A stretch of DNA of 47,617 bases from NCBI GenBank assembly GCA_024403955.1, contig JAKSQX010000008.1, positions 1-47,617 on the forward strand, written 5' to 3'. Position 1 is the stretch's first letter; the number at the start of each line of letters is the position of its first letter. Below the pieces are notes generated by a model. It was not told the DNA's origin, made no database searches, and saw only the letters and a program-made list of their open reading frames with translations. A program made the position numbers and the translations under genes. This stretch comes from Clostridia bacterium (GTDB taxonomy: Bacteria; Bacillota; Clostridia; Oscillospirales; Acutalibacteraceae). Below, piece after piece: positions 25,680 through 33,993 of the stretch.

Positions 25680-26765
25680 ATGTCGAATAGATTATTCCAA
25701 GGTGTTATTCACCAAATGCGTGATGCTATCGACCGTACTGTAGGTGTTGTCGATGAGACAGGCGCAATCATTTCTTGTAGCGAACTTGAAAAAATAGGAG
25801 AACAGATTCAGGTTAACGTTGCTGACATCTTTTCTACAAATGAAGCCACCTGCCTTGATGGTGTTACTTACCTCACATTTGGCTCACATCTTCGTCATGA
25901 GTATTCTGTATTCGTAACAGGTGACGATGATCTTGCAGAGAAGTATGCTAGAATCCTTTCTGTTTCACTTTCTTCTATCAAGCAGTTCTATGATGAGAAA
26001 TACGACAGAAGCAACTTCGTTAAGAACGTTATCCTTGATAACATTCTTCCTGGTGATATTTTCGTAAAGGCTCGTGAGCTTCGCTTTAATAACGACGCAA
26101 CTCGCGTAGTACTCCTTATCAGAATCACAGGTCATGAGGATGCATCAGTATTTGACGTAATCCAGAACCTCTTCCCTGATAAGACAAAGGACTTCGTAAT
26201 TAACATCAACGAGACTGATATCGCTCTCGTTAAGGAAGTTCGCACAGGTGTTGAGCCTAAGGATCTTGAAAAACTTGCTCACTCAATCTGTGATGCACTT
26301 AATACAGAATTTTACAGCAACGCTCTTGTTGGTATCGGTACAACAGTTGTTGGTATTCGTGACCTTTCCCGTTCACTCAAGGAAGCTCAGGTAGCTCTTG
26401 AAGTTGGTAAGGTATTCGACACGGAGAAGAACATAGTAAGCTACGACAACCTCGGTATTGCTCGTCTTATCTATCAGCTTCCTACAACACTTTGTGATAT
26501 GTTCCTTCACGAGGTATTTAAGAGAGGTTCTATTGAGAACCTTGATCAGGAAACTCTCTTCACAATCCAGAAGTTCTTTGAGAACAACCTCAATGTTTCT
26601 GAGACTTCACGTAAGCTCTTCGTACACAGAAATACTCTCGTGTATAGACTTGAAAAGATTAAGAAGTTCACAGGTCTTGATCTTCGTGAATTCGATGATG
26701 CTATCGTTTTCAAAGTAGCTTTGATGGTTAAGAAGTATCTTGACTCTAGCCCAACCAAGTTCTAA
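25680..26765 (+). CDS. PucR/CdaR-type transcriptional regulator
   Basis: A 361-residue regulator. The first ~120 residues look like a GAF/PAS-type sensor (RTVGVVDETGAIISCSE). A middle degenerate-GGDEF CdaR-type domain (ALVGIGTTVVGIRDLSRSLK) precedes the C-terminal helix-turn-helix with NVSETSRKLFVHRNTLVYRL near residue 310. The ligand is unknown; classic CdaR senses sugar diacids, but no such pathway is nearby. It lies just upstream of ftsEX on the same strand. The ATG at 25680 follows GGGG by ~10 bases. Confidence 0.88.
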   Translation: MSNRLFQGVIHQMRDAIDRTVGVVDETGAIISCSELEKIGEQIQVNVADIFSTNEATCLDGVTYLTFGSHLRHEYSVFVTGDDDLAEKYARILSVSLSSIKQFYDEKYDRSNFVKNVILDNILPGDIFVKARELRFNNDATRVVLLIRITGHEDASVFDVIQNLFPDKTKDFVININETDIALVKEVRTGVEPKDLEKLAHSICDALNTEFYSNALVGIGTTVVGIRDLSRSLKEAQVALEVGKVFDTEKNIVSYDNLGIARLIYQLPTTLCDMFLHEVFKRGSIENLDQETLFTIQKFFENNLNVSETSRKLFVHRNTLVYRLEKIKKFTGLDLREFDDAIVFKVALMVKKYLDSSPTKF

Positions 26766-26833
26766 AGAAGCACTAAATATAGTGCACGGTTTTGTGCAAT
26801 GCTACAAAATTTAGATTTCCGGTTACAAATGGG

Positions 26834-26862
26834 TTACAAAATATAATTATATATGGTATACT
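26834..26862 (+). promoter_or_regulatory. Promoter of the ftsEX operon
   Basis: TTACAA, 17-base spacer, TATACT preceded by TGG (extended -10). A 14-pair stem-loop begins immediately after the -10. Confidence 0.72.
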
Positions 26863-26900
26863 AAAGACTGTATTGGTGGAATTTTGCCAGTACAGTCTTT
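26863..26900 (+). promoter_or_regulatory. Stem-loop overlapping the ftsE start point
   Basis: AAAGACTGTATTGG pairs fully (one wobble) with CCAGTACAGTCTTT across a 10-base loop, followed by TCT. It starts directly behind the ftsE -10. It could end read-through from the regulator gene, act as an operator, or shape the 5' end of ftsE mRNA. Confidence 0.55.
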
Positions 26901-26928
26901 TCTAGTTTATAAAGGAGTCGACTTAAAC

Positions 26929-28047
26929 GTGATAGAATTTAAGAACGTTTATAAGAAGTACGATAGTGGTACTGAAGCGCTTAAGAATATCAATCTACGT
27001 ATTGAACGTGGTGAATTTGTATTCATAGTAGGTGCTTCGGGCTCAGGTAAGAGTACTTTTCTCAAAACTATAATGCGTGAAGAAGTTCCTACTTCTGGCA
27101 CGATTATGATAAATAACTATGACCTCACAAGGATGACAGATAAGGAGATCCCTTATTTTCGTCGTACAATGGGTATCGTATTCCAGGATTTCAGACTCAT
27201 TCCAACAATGACTGTTTATGATAACGTAGCATTTGCTATGCGAGTTATTGGTGCAAATGAGAAAGAGATTAAGAAACGTGTACCATACGTTTTGAGCCTT
27301 GTAGGTCTTCAGAGTAAGGCACGCTCAATGCCAAACGAGATCTCTGGTGGTGAGCAACAGCGTGTTGCTCTTGCACGTGCTCTTGTAAACAACGCTAATA
27401 CAATTATTGCCGATGAGCCAACAGGTAACATCGACCCTGAAATGTCATATGAAATCGTTGATCTTTTAAATCATATCAACGAGAACGGCACAACAGTTAT
27501 TATGGTTACTCACGAGCATGAACTTGTTAAGAAGTTCAATCATAGAGTCGTAGTAATTGATCATGGCTCAATTATCTCTGACACTGCAGCAGGTGGTCAG
27601 CTTTCATACAATGAGACAACAGGCTATAAGCCAATCTCACAGGCAGAACCTACACCTTCATTTGATGAGACAAATGTTGAAATTGAAGTTGTAGAACCTG
27701 AATATCAGGTTGAACCTGAGTCTGTTGCTCCAGCAGTAGAAGAACCAGCCGCTCCAATTCCAGAGCCTGTTGCTTTAACAGAAGAAGCACCAGCTGCTCC
27801 CCCTGCAGAGGAGGATCCTATTCAGGCTGAAATTTCCGCTAAGGTTGCAGCTGCAGTCTCAACTCCAAACCAGTCAATGTATATGGATCAGCTTGCTGCT
27901 CTTGCCGCAGCTGCAACATCAAACAGTGCTGGTGAACCTCTTCAGAGCGCACCTGATGCTCTCACTCCTGAGGAGCAGATGAATAACTTCGCCAATATCG
28001 ACGGCGTTGATTATTCCAAGTACTTTGAAACGGAAGGGGAGGTTTAA
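26929..28047 (+). CDS. ftsE: Cell division ATPase FtsE with long C-terminal tail
   Basis: A 372-residue FtsE; the family is normally ~225-230. Residues 1-225 are an ABC ATPase: Walker [10 protein letters not shown] at 35-43, Q-loop [10 protein letters not shown], signature [15 protein letters not shown] and Walker [12 protein letters not shown]. FtsE drives FtsX to activate peptidoglycan hydrolases at the septum. The extra ~147 residues are acidic and rich in Pro, Glu and Ala ([14 protein letters not shown]), with no fold seen, and end in a short ordered-looking [19 protein letters not shown]. It starts at GTG; GGAG lies 11 bases upstream, slightly far. Two bases separate it from ftsX. Confidence 0.95.
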   Translation: MIEFKNVYKKYDSGTEALKNINLRIERGEFVFIVGASGSGKSTFLKTIMREEVPTSGTIMINNYDLTRMTDKEIPYFRRTMGIVFQDFRLIPTMTVYDNVAFAMRVIGANEKEIKKRVPYVLSLVGLQSKARSMPNEISGGEQQRVALARALVNNANTIIADEPTGNIDPEMSYEIVDLLNHINENGTTVIMVTHEHELVKKFNHRVVVIDHGSIISDTAAGGQLSYNETTGYKPISQAEPTPSFDETNVEIEVVEPEYQVEPESVAPAVEEPAAPIPEPVALTEEAPAAPPAEEDPIQAEISAKVAAAVSTPNQSMYMDQLAALAAAATSNSAGEPLQSAPDALTPEEQMNNFANIDGVDYSKYFETEGEV

Positions 28048-28049
28048 TC

Positions 28050-29000
28050 ATGGCTGAGAAGACAAAACGTAGAACCTCCTTTAATTTGAGCTACTTGACA
28101 AAAGAAGGCGTAAGCAACGTATGGTCAAATAGACTTATGTCACTTGCATCAGTTGCAGTACTTACTTCTTGTCTCGTACTTATCGGTATTGCAGTAATGC
28201 TTTTCGTAAACATTGATGCAATGCTTGAGAATGTTGAGGACCAGAACGTAATCATGGTTTACCTCAACGATGAATTAACCGAGGACCAAATTAATAAAGT
28301 TGGTCAGGATATCAGAATGATTCCAAATGTTGGACTCGCTGAGTTTGTCTCAAAGGAAGACGCTTATGCAGCTCAACTCGAATCAATGGGCGAGGATGCT
28401 CTTCTCCTTGAGGGACTTGAGACAAACCCAATGCCTGACGCATATAAAGTAACCCTTACAGATCTCACAGATTACGACAATGCCCTTAAGATGTTCTCAA
28501 CAATTGAAAATGTTTTGAGTGTTCGTGGTAATAGTGATCTTGCAGGACAGGTTAGAGAGATTAGAACAGGCGTAACCTATGTTTGCATTGGTATCATAGT
28601 TTTACTTCTTGCAGTAAGCTTGTTTATCATCGCAAACACCGTTCGTGTAACAATGTATAACAGAAGACTTGAGATAAGCATCATGAAGGCTGTTGGTGCA
28701 ACCAACTGGTTTATCCGCTGGCCATTCATCATCGAAGGTATCGTAATCGGTATCATCTCCGGTATCGTATCTTTGGGTCTTGTTTTCGGTCTTTATAAGC
28801 TCGCAATGAATTCATTCGGCACAGTATTCTCACTATTTGGAACATCAAGCGTTTCATTCCTTCCATACGCACTTCCAATGCTTGGTGCTTTCATAGTTAT
28901 TGGTGTATTTGCTGGATGTTTCGGAAGTATCGTTTCAATGGGTCGTTACCTTAAGGAACACGGAGGATCAGTAGTATCAAATGACAATGACAGTGAATAA
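28050..29000 (+). CDS. ftsX: Cell division protein FtsX
   Basis: A 316-residue polytopic membrane protein. Segments are near 30-52, 172-195, 228-252 and 272-300; an extracellular ~110-residue loop after the first segment (NVIMVYLNDELTEDQINKVG) is the hydrolase-contacting domain of Gram-positive FtsX. The short cytoplasmic LEISIMKAVGAT is the coupling helix to FtsE. It overlaps the next gene (an M23 hydrolase) by 20 bases, so the activator and its likely enzyme are co-translated. Confidence 0.96.
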   Translation: MAEKTKRRTSFNLSYLTKEGVSNVWSNRLMSLASVAVLTSCLVLIGIAVMLFVNIDAMLENVEDQNVIMVYLNDELTEDQINKVGQDIRMIPNVGLAEFVSKEDAYAAQLESMGEDALLLEGLETNPMPDAYKVTLTDLTDYDNALKMFSTIENVLSVRGNSDLAGQVREIRTGVTYVCIGIIVLLLAVSLFIIANTVRVTMYNRRLEISIMKAVGATNWFIRWPFIIEGIVIGIISGIVSLGLVFGLYKLAMNSFGTVFSLFGTSSVSFLPYALPMLGAFIVIGVFAGCFGSIVSMGRYLKEHGGSVVSNDNDSE

Positions 29001-30264
29001 AAGAATTATTTCTTTGCTTCTTGCATTACTCTTTTGTGTAACCCTTGTGACTCCTGCTTTTGCAGCAGACAAGGTTGACGAGAACGATTCTCGAGTTGTT
29101 GCTATGAGAGAACAAATCGAGAAACTAAAAAAAGAAAAAGAAGAAGCAAGACAAAAAAGACAGGCCCTTGAAGGAGAGATCAATGAGGCTTCTGCTACTG
29201 CAATGCAGATTCAGTCAGAAGTTTATGCTCTTCAGGCTGAGGTCAATGCTTATCAGGCAGAGATTAATGCGCTTAATTCTCAAATAGAGGTTGTTCAGCA
29301 GGAACTCGATGAGACTGAGGATGCAATGGATAACCAGAAGCTTCAGATTGAGGCGACTCAGGAACTTCTTGCCCAGCGTCTTAGAGCTATGTATATGGCT
29401 GGTAATGTCTCAACAATCGAGCTTATCTTTGAGGCAGATAGTTTTGAAAATCTCCTCAACCGAATTGAACTCGTAAAGAGAATTACAAAGCATGACAATC
29501 AAATAGTTAAGGACCTTAAGGACGACATCAAGGAACTTGAAGTACTTGGTGAGAAGCTTGCTGATGACAAGGCAACACTTCAGGATTCTAAGGATGAAAT
29601 AGTTGCTTCTCAGGCTGAGGTTAAGGCTGCAAAGCAAAAGGTTGACGTAAAACTTGCAACAGTTGAGTCATATCTTTCAAAGCTCAGCAAAGAGGATGCA
29701 CAACTCAAGGAACTTGAGGCACAGGCAGAAGAGCAACAGGCTGCATACGGCCAGACAATTTATAACATGCTCAATGGTATTTCAGAGGGTGATGGTTCTG
29801 CAAACCTCATCTGCCCAGTACCATACGGCAATGCTTATATCTCTTCTCCATTCGGTACAAGAACACTTAACGGCAGAACATCAACGCACTACGGTATTGA
29901 TATTACAATGGGCGGTGCTGACCAGTACGATAAGCGTATTATTGCTGCAGGTTCTGGTACAGTTCTTATCTCAAGTAATGCTTGTGGACACAACTATAAG
30001 AAATACAGTAGCTGTGGATGTAACGGCGGTTATGGTAACTACTGCGTAATTGACCACGGCAACGGTGTTATCGCATATTATGCCCACCTTACAACTTCCT
30101 ATGTTTCTGTAGGTCAGGTTGTAAACCAGGGTGATACAATCGGTATTATGGGATGCACAGGTTATTCAACAGGTGCACATCTTCACTTTGAGATTCGTAC
30201 AAATACATCTGGCGCAAGATCTGCAACAGCAGTTAACCCAAGCAACTACATTCATGTGCCTTAA
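28981..30264 (+). CDS. Secreted M23 peptidase with coiled coil (EnvC/PcsB-like)
   Basis: A 427-residue exported protein. A signal peptide (NKRIISLLLALLFCVTLVTP) is followed by two long coiled-coil arms (~35-255), as in hydrolases controlled by FtsEX, then a LytM/M23 zinc endopeptidase: His303 and Asp307 (HYGID) and the later HLH at 400-402, all intact. Between them lies an insert with four cysteines (335, 345, 347, 355). It likely cuts peptide cross-links at the septum when FtsX pulls on the coiled coil. The start overlaps ftsX; 28987 is also possible. Confidence 0.93.
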   Translation: MTMTVNKRIISLLLALLFCVTLVTPAFAADKVDENDSRVVAMREQIEKLKKEKEEARQKRQALEGEINEASATAMQIQSEVYALQAEVNAYQAEINALNSQIEVVQQELDETEDAMDNQKLQIEATQELLAQRLRAMYMAGNVSTIELIFEADSFENLLNRIELVKRITKHDNQIVKDLKDDIKELEVLGEKLADDKATLQDSKDEIVASQAEVKAAKQKVDVKLATVESYLSKLSKEDAQLKELEAQAEEQQAAYGQTIYNMLNGISEGDGSANLICPVPYGNAYISSPFGTRTLNGRTSTHYGIDITMGGADQYDKRIIAAGSGTVLISSNACGHNYKKYSSCGCNGGYGNYCVIDHGNGVIAYYAHLTTSYVSVGQVVNQGDTIGIMGCTGYSTGAHLHFEIRTNTSGARSATAVNPSNYIHVP

Positions 30265-30283
30265 TGATGGATAGGAGATACCT

Positions 30284-31516
30284 ATGAGTAAAAAAATTCC
30301 ACTTGGTACTGCGCTCGCAATACTCTTTGTTGTAATGGCAGCAACAATCGCCATCACAATGAAAGTCTCAATGAGTGCATACAACAATTTGATAAGTGAT
30401 CTCTCAGAGCGTTCTGCTATGTATGAAGGTGTTGCTGAAGTAGATAAGCTTGTTCGTGAGAAGTTCGGTGGTACTATCGATTCAGATGTTGTTTATTCCG
30501 GACTCGCAGCAGGTTATGTTAACGGTCTTAATGACCCTGCTTCATTCTACTTAAACCCTACTGAGTATGAGATTTATAACAACAAACTTCTCGGTAAGAT
30601 GAGTGGTACTGGTATTACTTGCACATACAATACAGAGACAGACCACCTCTATATCACATCTGTAGCAAAGAATTCTCCAGCTGATCAAGCTGGTATAGTT
30701 GCTGGTGACGAGATTACTAAGATTGCAGATATCGATGTAGACTATGAGAACTATGCAGACCTCATGTCAAACCTTGAGGGTACAAAGCTTTCAAACGTTA
30801 ATGTTACATATCTTCATGAGAATAAATCTAATACAGCAAACCTTGTTATGGGTTACAACCTCCAGGCTGTAACATACCGTAATGTTGGTTCAATAGGCAT
30901 CATCTCTATCACAGGTTTCTATGAGAACGCAATTGCGCAGTTCCAGGACGCCATCAAGGCTCTCACAGAGGCAGGATGTAAGTCCCTTATCATTGATGTC
31001 CGCAATTGCTCAGAGGGTACAATTGAGTATGCAACAAAGGTACTTGATATCCTCGTTCCAGTAGCAAATGATGGTACTGGTGCAATGGCTACAATCGTCA
31101 ATAATGAAGGTAAGACAATTAAGACATATCCTTCAGATTCGGACTGTGTAACTCTTCCAATGCTCGTACTTATTAATGGTGGCACAAAGGGCCCTGCAGA
31201 GCTCTTCGCATGTGACCTCCGTGACTTTGGTAAGGCTCAGCTCATTGGTACAAAGACAAAGGGCGTCTGCACACTTCAGCAGCTCTATAAGCTCTCTAAC
31301 GGTGGTGCAGTGGTTCTCACAGTAGCAAACGTTCTTCCTTACACAAGTGAGGGAATCAACGGTGTAGGCGTAGCTCCTGACTATATCATCAAGCTCACAT
31401 CAGAGCAGTCAGCTCAGATTGGTATCATGTCTGACGGTGAAGATCCACAGATGCAGAAAGCATTTGAACTTCTCCAGTCACAGGATGATTCATCAGCAGG
31501 TGCTGAAGAAGGCTAA
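30284..31516 (+). CDS. S41-family (CtpA-like) protein lacking both catalytic residues
   Basis: A 410-residue membrane-anchored protein. One N-terminal transmembrane segment (ALAILFVVMAATIAITMKVS), then a cap domain, a PDZ domain (~105-180; NSPADQAGIVAGDEI) and an S41 fold. Without gaps, 'PAELFACDLRDFGKAQLIGT' aligns with the SASEIF.. region of Tsp/CtpA, but the catalytic Ser is Gly303 and the catalytic Lys, 25 residues on, is Val328. It should therefore bind but not cut. It follows the FtsEX-M23 genes by 19 bases, suggesting a scaffold or regulator of septal hydrolysis. An unconventional active site cannot be fully excluded. Confidence 0.88.
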   Translation: MSKKIPLGTALAILFVVMAATIAITMKVSMSAYNNLISDLSERSAMYEGVAEVDKLVREKFGGTIDSDVVYSGLAAGYVNGLNDPASFYLNPTEYEIYNNKLLGKMSGTGITCTYNTETDHLYITSVAKNSPADQAGIVAGDEITKIADIDVDYENYADLMSNLEGTKLSNVNVTYLHENKSNTANLVMGYNLQAVTYRNVGSIGIISITGFYENAIAQFQDAIKALTEAGCKSLIIDVRNCSEGTIEYATKVLDILVPVANDGTGAMATIVNNEGKTIKTYPSDSDCVTLPMLVLINGGTKGPAELFACDLRDFGKAQLIGTKTKGVCTLQQLYKLSNGGAVVLTVANVLPYTSEGINGVGVAPDYIIKLTSEQSAQIGIMSDGEDPQMQKAFELLQSQDDSSAGAEEG

Positions 31517-31541
31517 AAAGTATAATTTGATATAAAAAAAT

Positions 31542-31572
31542 AGAGTGTGGTTTTGTCCACACTCTTTTTTTA
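31542..31572 (+). terminator. Terminator after the S41-like gene
   Basis: AGAGTGTGG, 6-base loop, CCACACTCT, then TTTTTTT. It closes the ftsEX operon. The remaining 31573-31726 is AT-rich leader. Confidence 0.93.
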
Positions 31573-31726
31573 TACAAAAATTTGAACTTTTTAGCAATTT
31601 TCCACAAAAACGCCAAGTTTTTTATTGAATTTTTTTATATTTCATTATATTATAAAATTGCATATATATAATTACATCTTAACTATGTAGTTATTTTGAA
31701 AATACTTCGAATGAGGAGGAAGAAAC

Positions 31727-33979
31727 ATGAAAATGAGTAAAAGACTACTAGCGGTCATGATGGTAGTCGTAATGGCATTGACTCTTGTGCCACTCGGAAT
31801 GTTTGCTTTTGCAGAAGACCCTGCAGAAGATGGCACAGCTGCTCATCCATATATCATTGATGACCTTGTTGAATTCAAGGCGTTCCTAGAGGGTATTAAA
31901 ACATATCCTTCATATACCAAAGTTGATAGTGCTACGGTAAACGAAAATAATTACAAAACTTTCTATGTAAAAAAGATTGCCGGATATAAGCTTGCAACAG
32001 ATGAAAAGTGGAATGATAAAGTTGACTACTATACTCTCGATGCAGTACCAACTTATCCAAGTAATGCTTGTTATAAACTTTCAACAACTGGCAAATTCGA
32101 TGTGGTAGGAGTATGGTTTGATCAAGCTACTTCTGCTGAGAAGATTAAGGTGTCTAAAATTTTAAATATTAACACTAAAGATGTCTACACTCCAGCAACT
32201 GAGGCAGATAAAGAGGGAACAACAGTAATTTATTTCTTTGATGGTGAGAATTACACAGAAGTACCTGCTGCTGATAAGGCTACTTTAGTTCTTGACTCTA
32301 CTAAGCACTTTACTAAGAGTACTGGCTGGGATGAAGCTTCTTATGCTGATATTGATACAACTGCTAAGAGAGATGCACTTATCGGTAGTTCAGATCTTGA
32401 TATTGAACCTATAGAGATTACTCCAGCAAAAGCTAACTTTGGTGAGAGTTTCAGTTTTGATGGTAGTAACCAAGTAATCGCTGGTATCAATTTCAATGGC
32501 AATGATTCATTAGCTATGTTTAATGGTGTAAGTAAAGGTAACATCAAGGACTTTACAATTGATGCTTGTAATTTCAATTGTGCAGGCTCACAGCTTGCCT
32601 CTGTAGTAATAGATAACAGAGGTACAGTTGAAAACGTCAAGTCTAATGCTGTTCTTACAATCACAAACAACATGACTACATCAGGTGTTGTGGCAGCTGG
32701 TATTGCAGTATTTACTAGTTCTTCTTCGACAATCAACAACTGTAAGTTCAATGGTAAGATTTATCAGAAGGTAAATACTGAATCATTTTCTGGAACTGAA
32801 TATGTTAACGACCTCTCAGATATTGATGCTAGAATTATCGTTCTTTCAGGAATAGTTGTTTCAAATCTCATTTCTGAAGCTAATAGAGATACGCACTTTA
32901 TTGGTAACAATTCTGATGCTGCAACATTTGACACACAGTATATCTATGGTCCAAATGAGATAATAAATGGTGTTGTACCAACTATTCCAACATATAAGAC
33001 TGTTGGCTCAGATACAGAAGCAACTAATCCTGGTGACACAGCTGTTTCTGATTGGAGTACAAACAAGTACCAACTTGTAAAGACAGCAGACGGAAAGTAC
33101 TATGCGAGATATGTTACATGTACTCATGAGGGATTTGCTCATGTAGATAAGGTTCCTGCAACGTGTGCAAAAGAAGGTAAGGAAGAATACTACTATTGCG
33201 ATACTTGTAAAAAATACTTTTTAACAGAGCCTAATAAAGATACTACAAACGTAAGAGAAAGCGATCTTGTTATTCCAAAGACAGAGGAACATACGGGTCC
33301 TGCAGTTAAGGTTGACGCAAAGGCTGCAACATGTGCAGAGGCGGGCAACATTGAATATTGGCAGTGCGATACTTGTAAGGCAAAGTTTGCTGACCAGGAA
33401 CTTACACAAACAGTTACAGATGTAACTATTGCAAAACTTCCACATTCATTCACAAACTATGTTTACAATAACAATGCTACAACCACAAAAGATGGTACAG
33501 AGACAGCAAAATGTGATAACTGTGATGCTACCCATACAAGAACAAAGGCTGGAACAAAGATTCCTTCAGTACAGATTAAATCTTCTACAGGTTATTACAA
33601 GACAGGCGATTATGTTGTAACATCTAATCCAGCAACTAAGAGCGGTATTTCAGTTGCAAGCTTTAAGGGTAGCTTACAAACATATACTTATGTTGTTAGA
33701 AATGAAAGTGGCACTGAGATAACCAGTGGCATTGTAAAGACTGGATATACAGTCGAAGTTAGCGGACAGCCAGCTTCAAAGATGACAATTGTAGTTTTAG
33801 GCGATGTAAATAAAGATGGCGTTATCTCATCTCTTGACTACGTAAGAGTAAAGAATATTATCCTTAAGAAATTTACTCCTGATACTATTACTAGCCTTGC
33901 AGCAAATGCAAATGGTGATAGAAAGATTTCATCTTTGGATTACGTAAGAATTAAGAACATTATTTTAAATAGCAAGTAA
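31727..33979 (+). CDS. Secreted dockerin protein with CxxC repeats
   Basis: A 750-residue exported protein. Signal peptide to about residue 26 (ending FAFAED). Residues ~30-450 are Ser/Thr/Asn-rich with SFDGSNQVIAGINFNGND and STINNCKFNG stretches, reminiscent of beta-helix surface proteins. Residues ~460-620 hold three Cys-pair repeats of the type ATC-x-E-x-G-x-x-EY-x-x-C-x-x-C. A 60-residue dockerin ends it: GDVNKDGVISSLD and a second, weaker loop NANGDRKISSLD. Dockerins dock on cohesin scaffolds; no cohesin is in the window. The substrate is unknown and no catalytic domain is visible. Confidence 0.82.
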   Translation: MKMSKRLLAVMMVVVMALTLVPLGMFAFAEDPAEDGTAAHPYIIDDLVEFKAFLEGIKTYPSYTKVDSATVNENNYKTFYVKKIAGYKLATDEKWNDKVDYYTLDAVPTYPSNACYKLSTTGKFDVVGVWFDQATSAEKIKVSKILNINTKDVYTPATEADKEGTTVIYFFDGENYTEVPAADKATLVLDSTKHFTKSTGWDEASYADIDTTAKRDALIGSSDLDIEPIEITPAKANFGESFSFDGSNQVIAGINFNGNDSLAMFNGVSKGNIKDFTIDACNFNCAGSQLASVVIDNRGTVENVKSNAVLTITNNMTTSGVVAAGIAVFTSSSSTINNCKFNGKIYQKVNTESFSGTEYVNDLSDIDARIIVLSGIVVSNLISEANRDTHFIGNNSDAATFDTQYIYGPNEIINGVVPTIPTYKTVGSDTEATNPGDTAVSDWSTNKYQLVKTADGKYYARYVTCTHEGFAHVDKVPATCAKEGKEEYYYCDTCKKYFLTEPNKDTTNVRESDLVIPKTEEHTGPAVKVDAKAATCAEAGNIEYWQCDTCKAKFADQELTQTVTDVTIAKLPHSFTNYVYNNNATTTKDGTETAKCDNCDATHTRTKAGTKIPSVQIKSSTGYYKTGDYVVTSNPATKSGISVASFKGSLQTYTYVVRNESGTEITSGIVKTGYTVEVSGQPASKMTIVVLGDVNKDGVISSLDYVRVKNIILKKFTPDTITSLAANANGDRKISSLDYVRIKNIILNSK

Positions 33980-33993
33980 GGATGGTGGAACAA

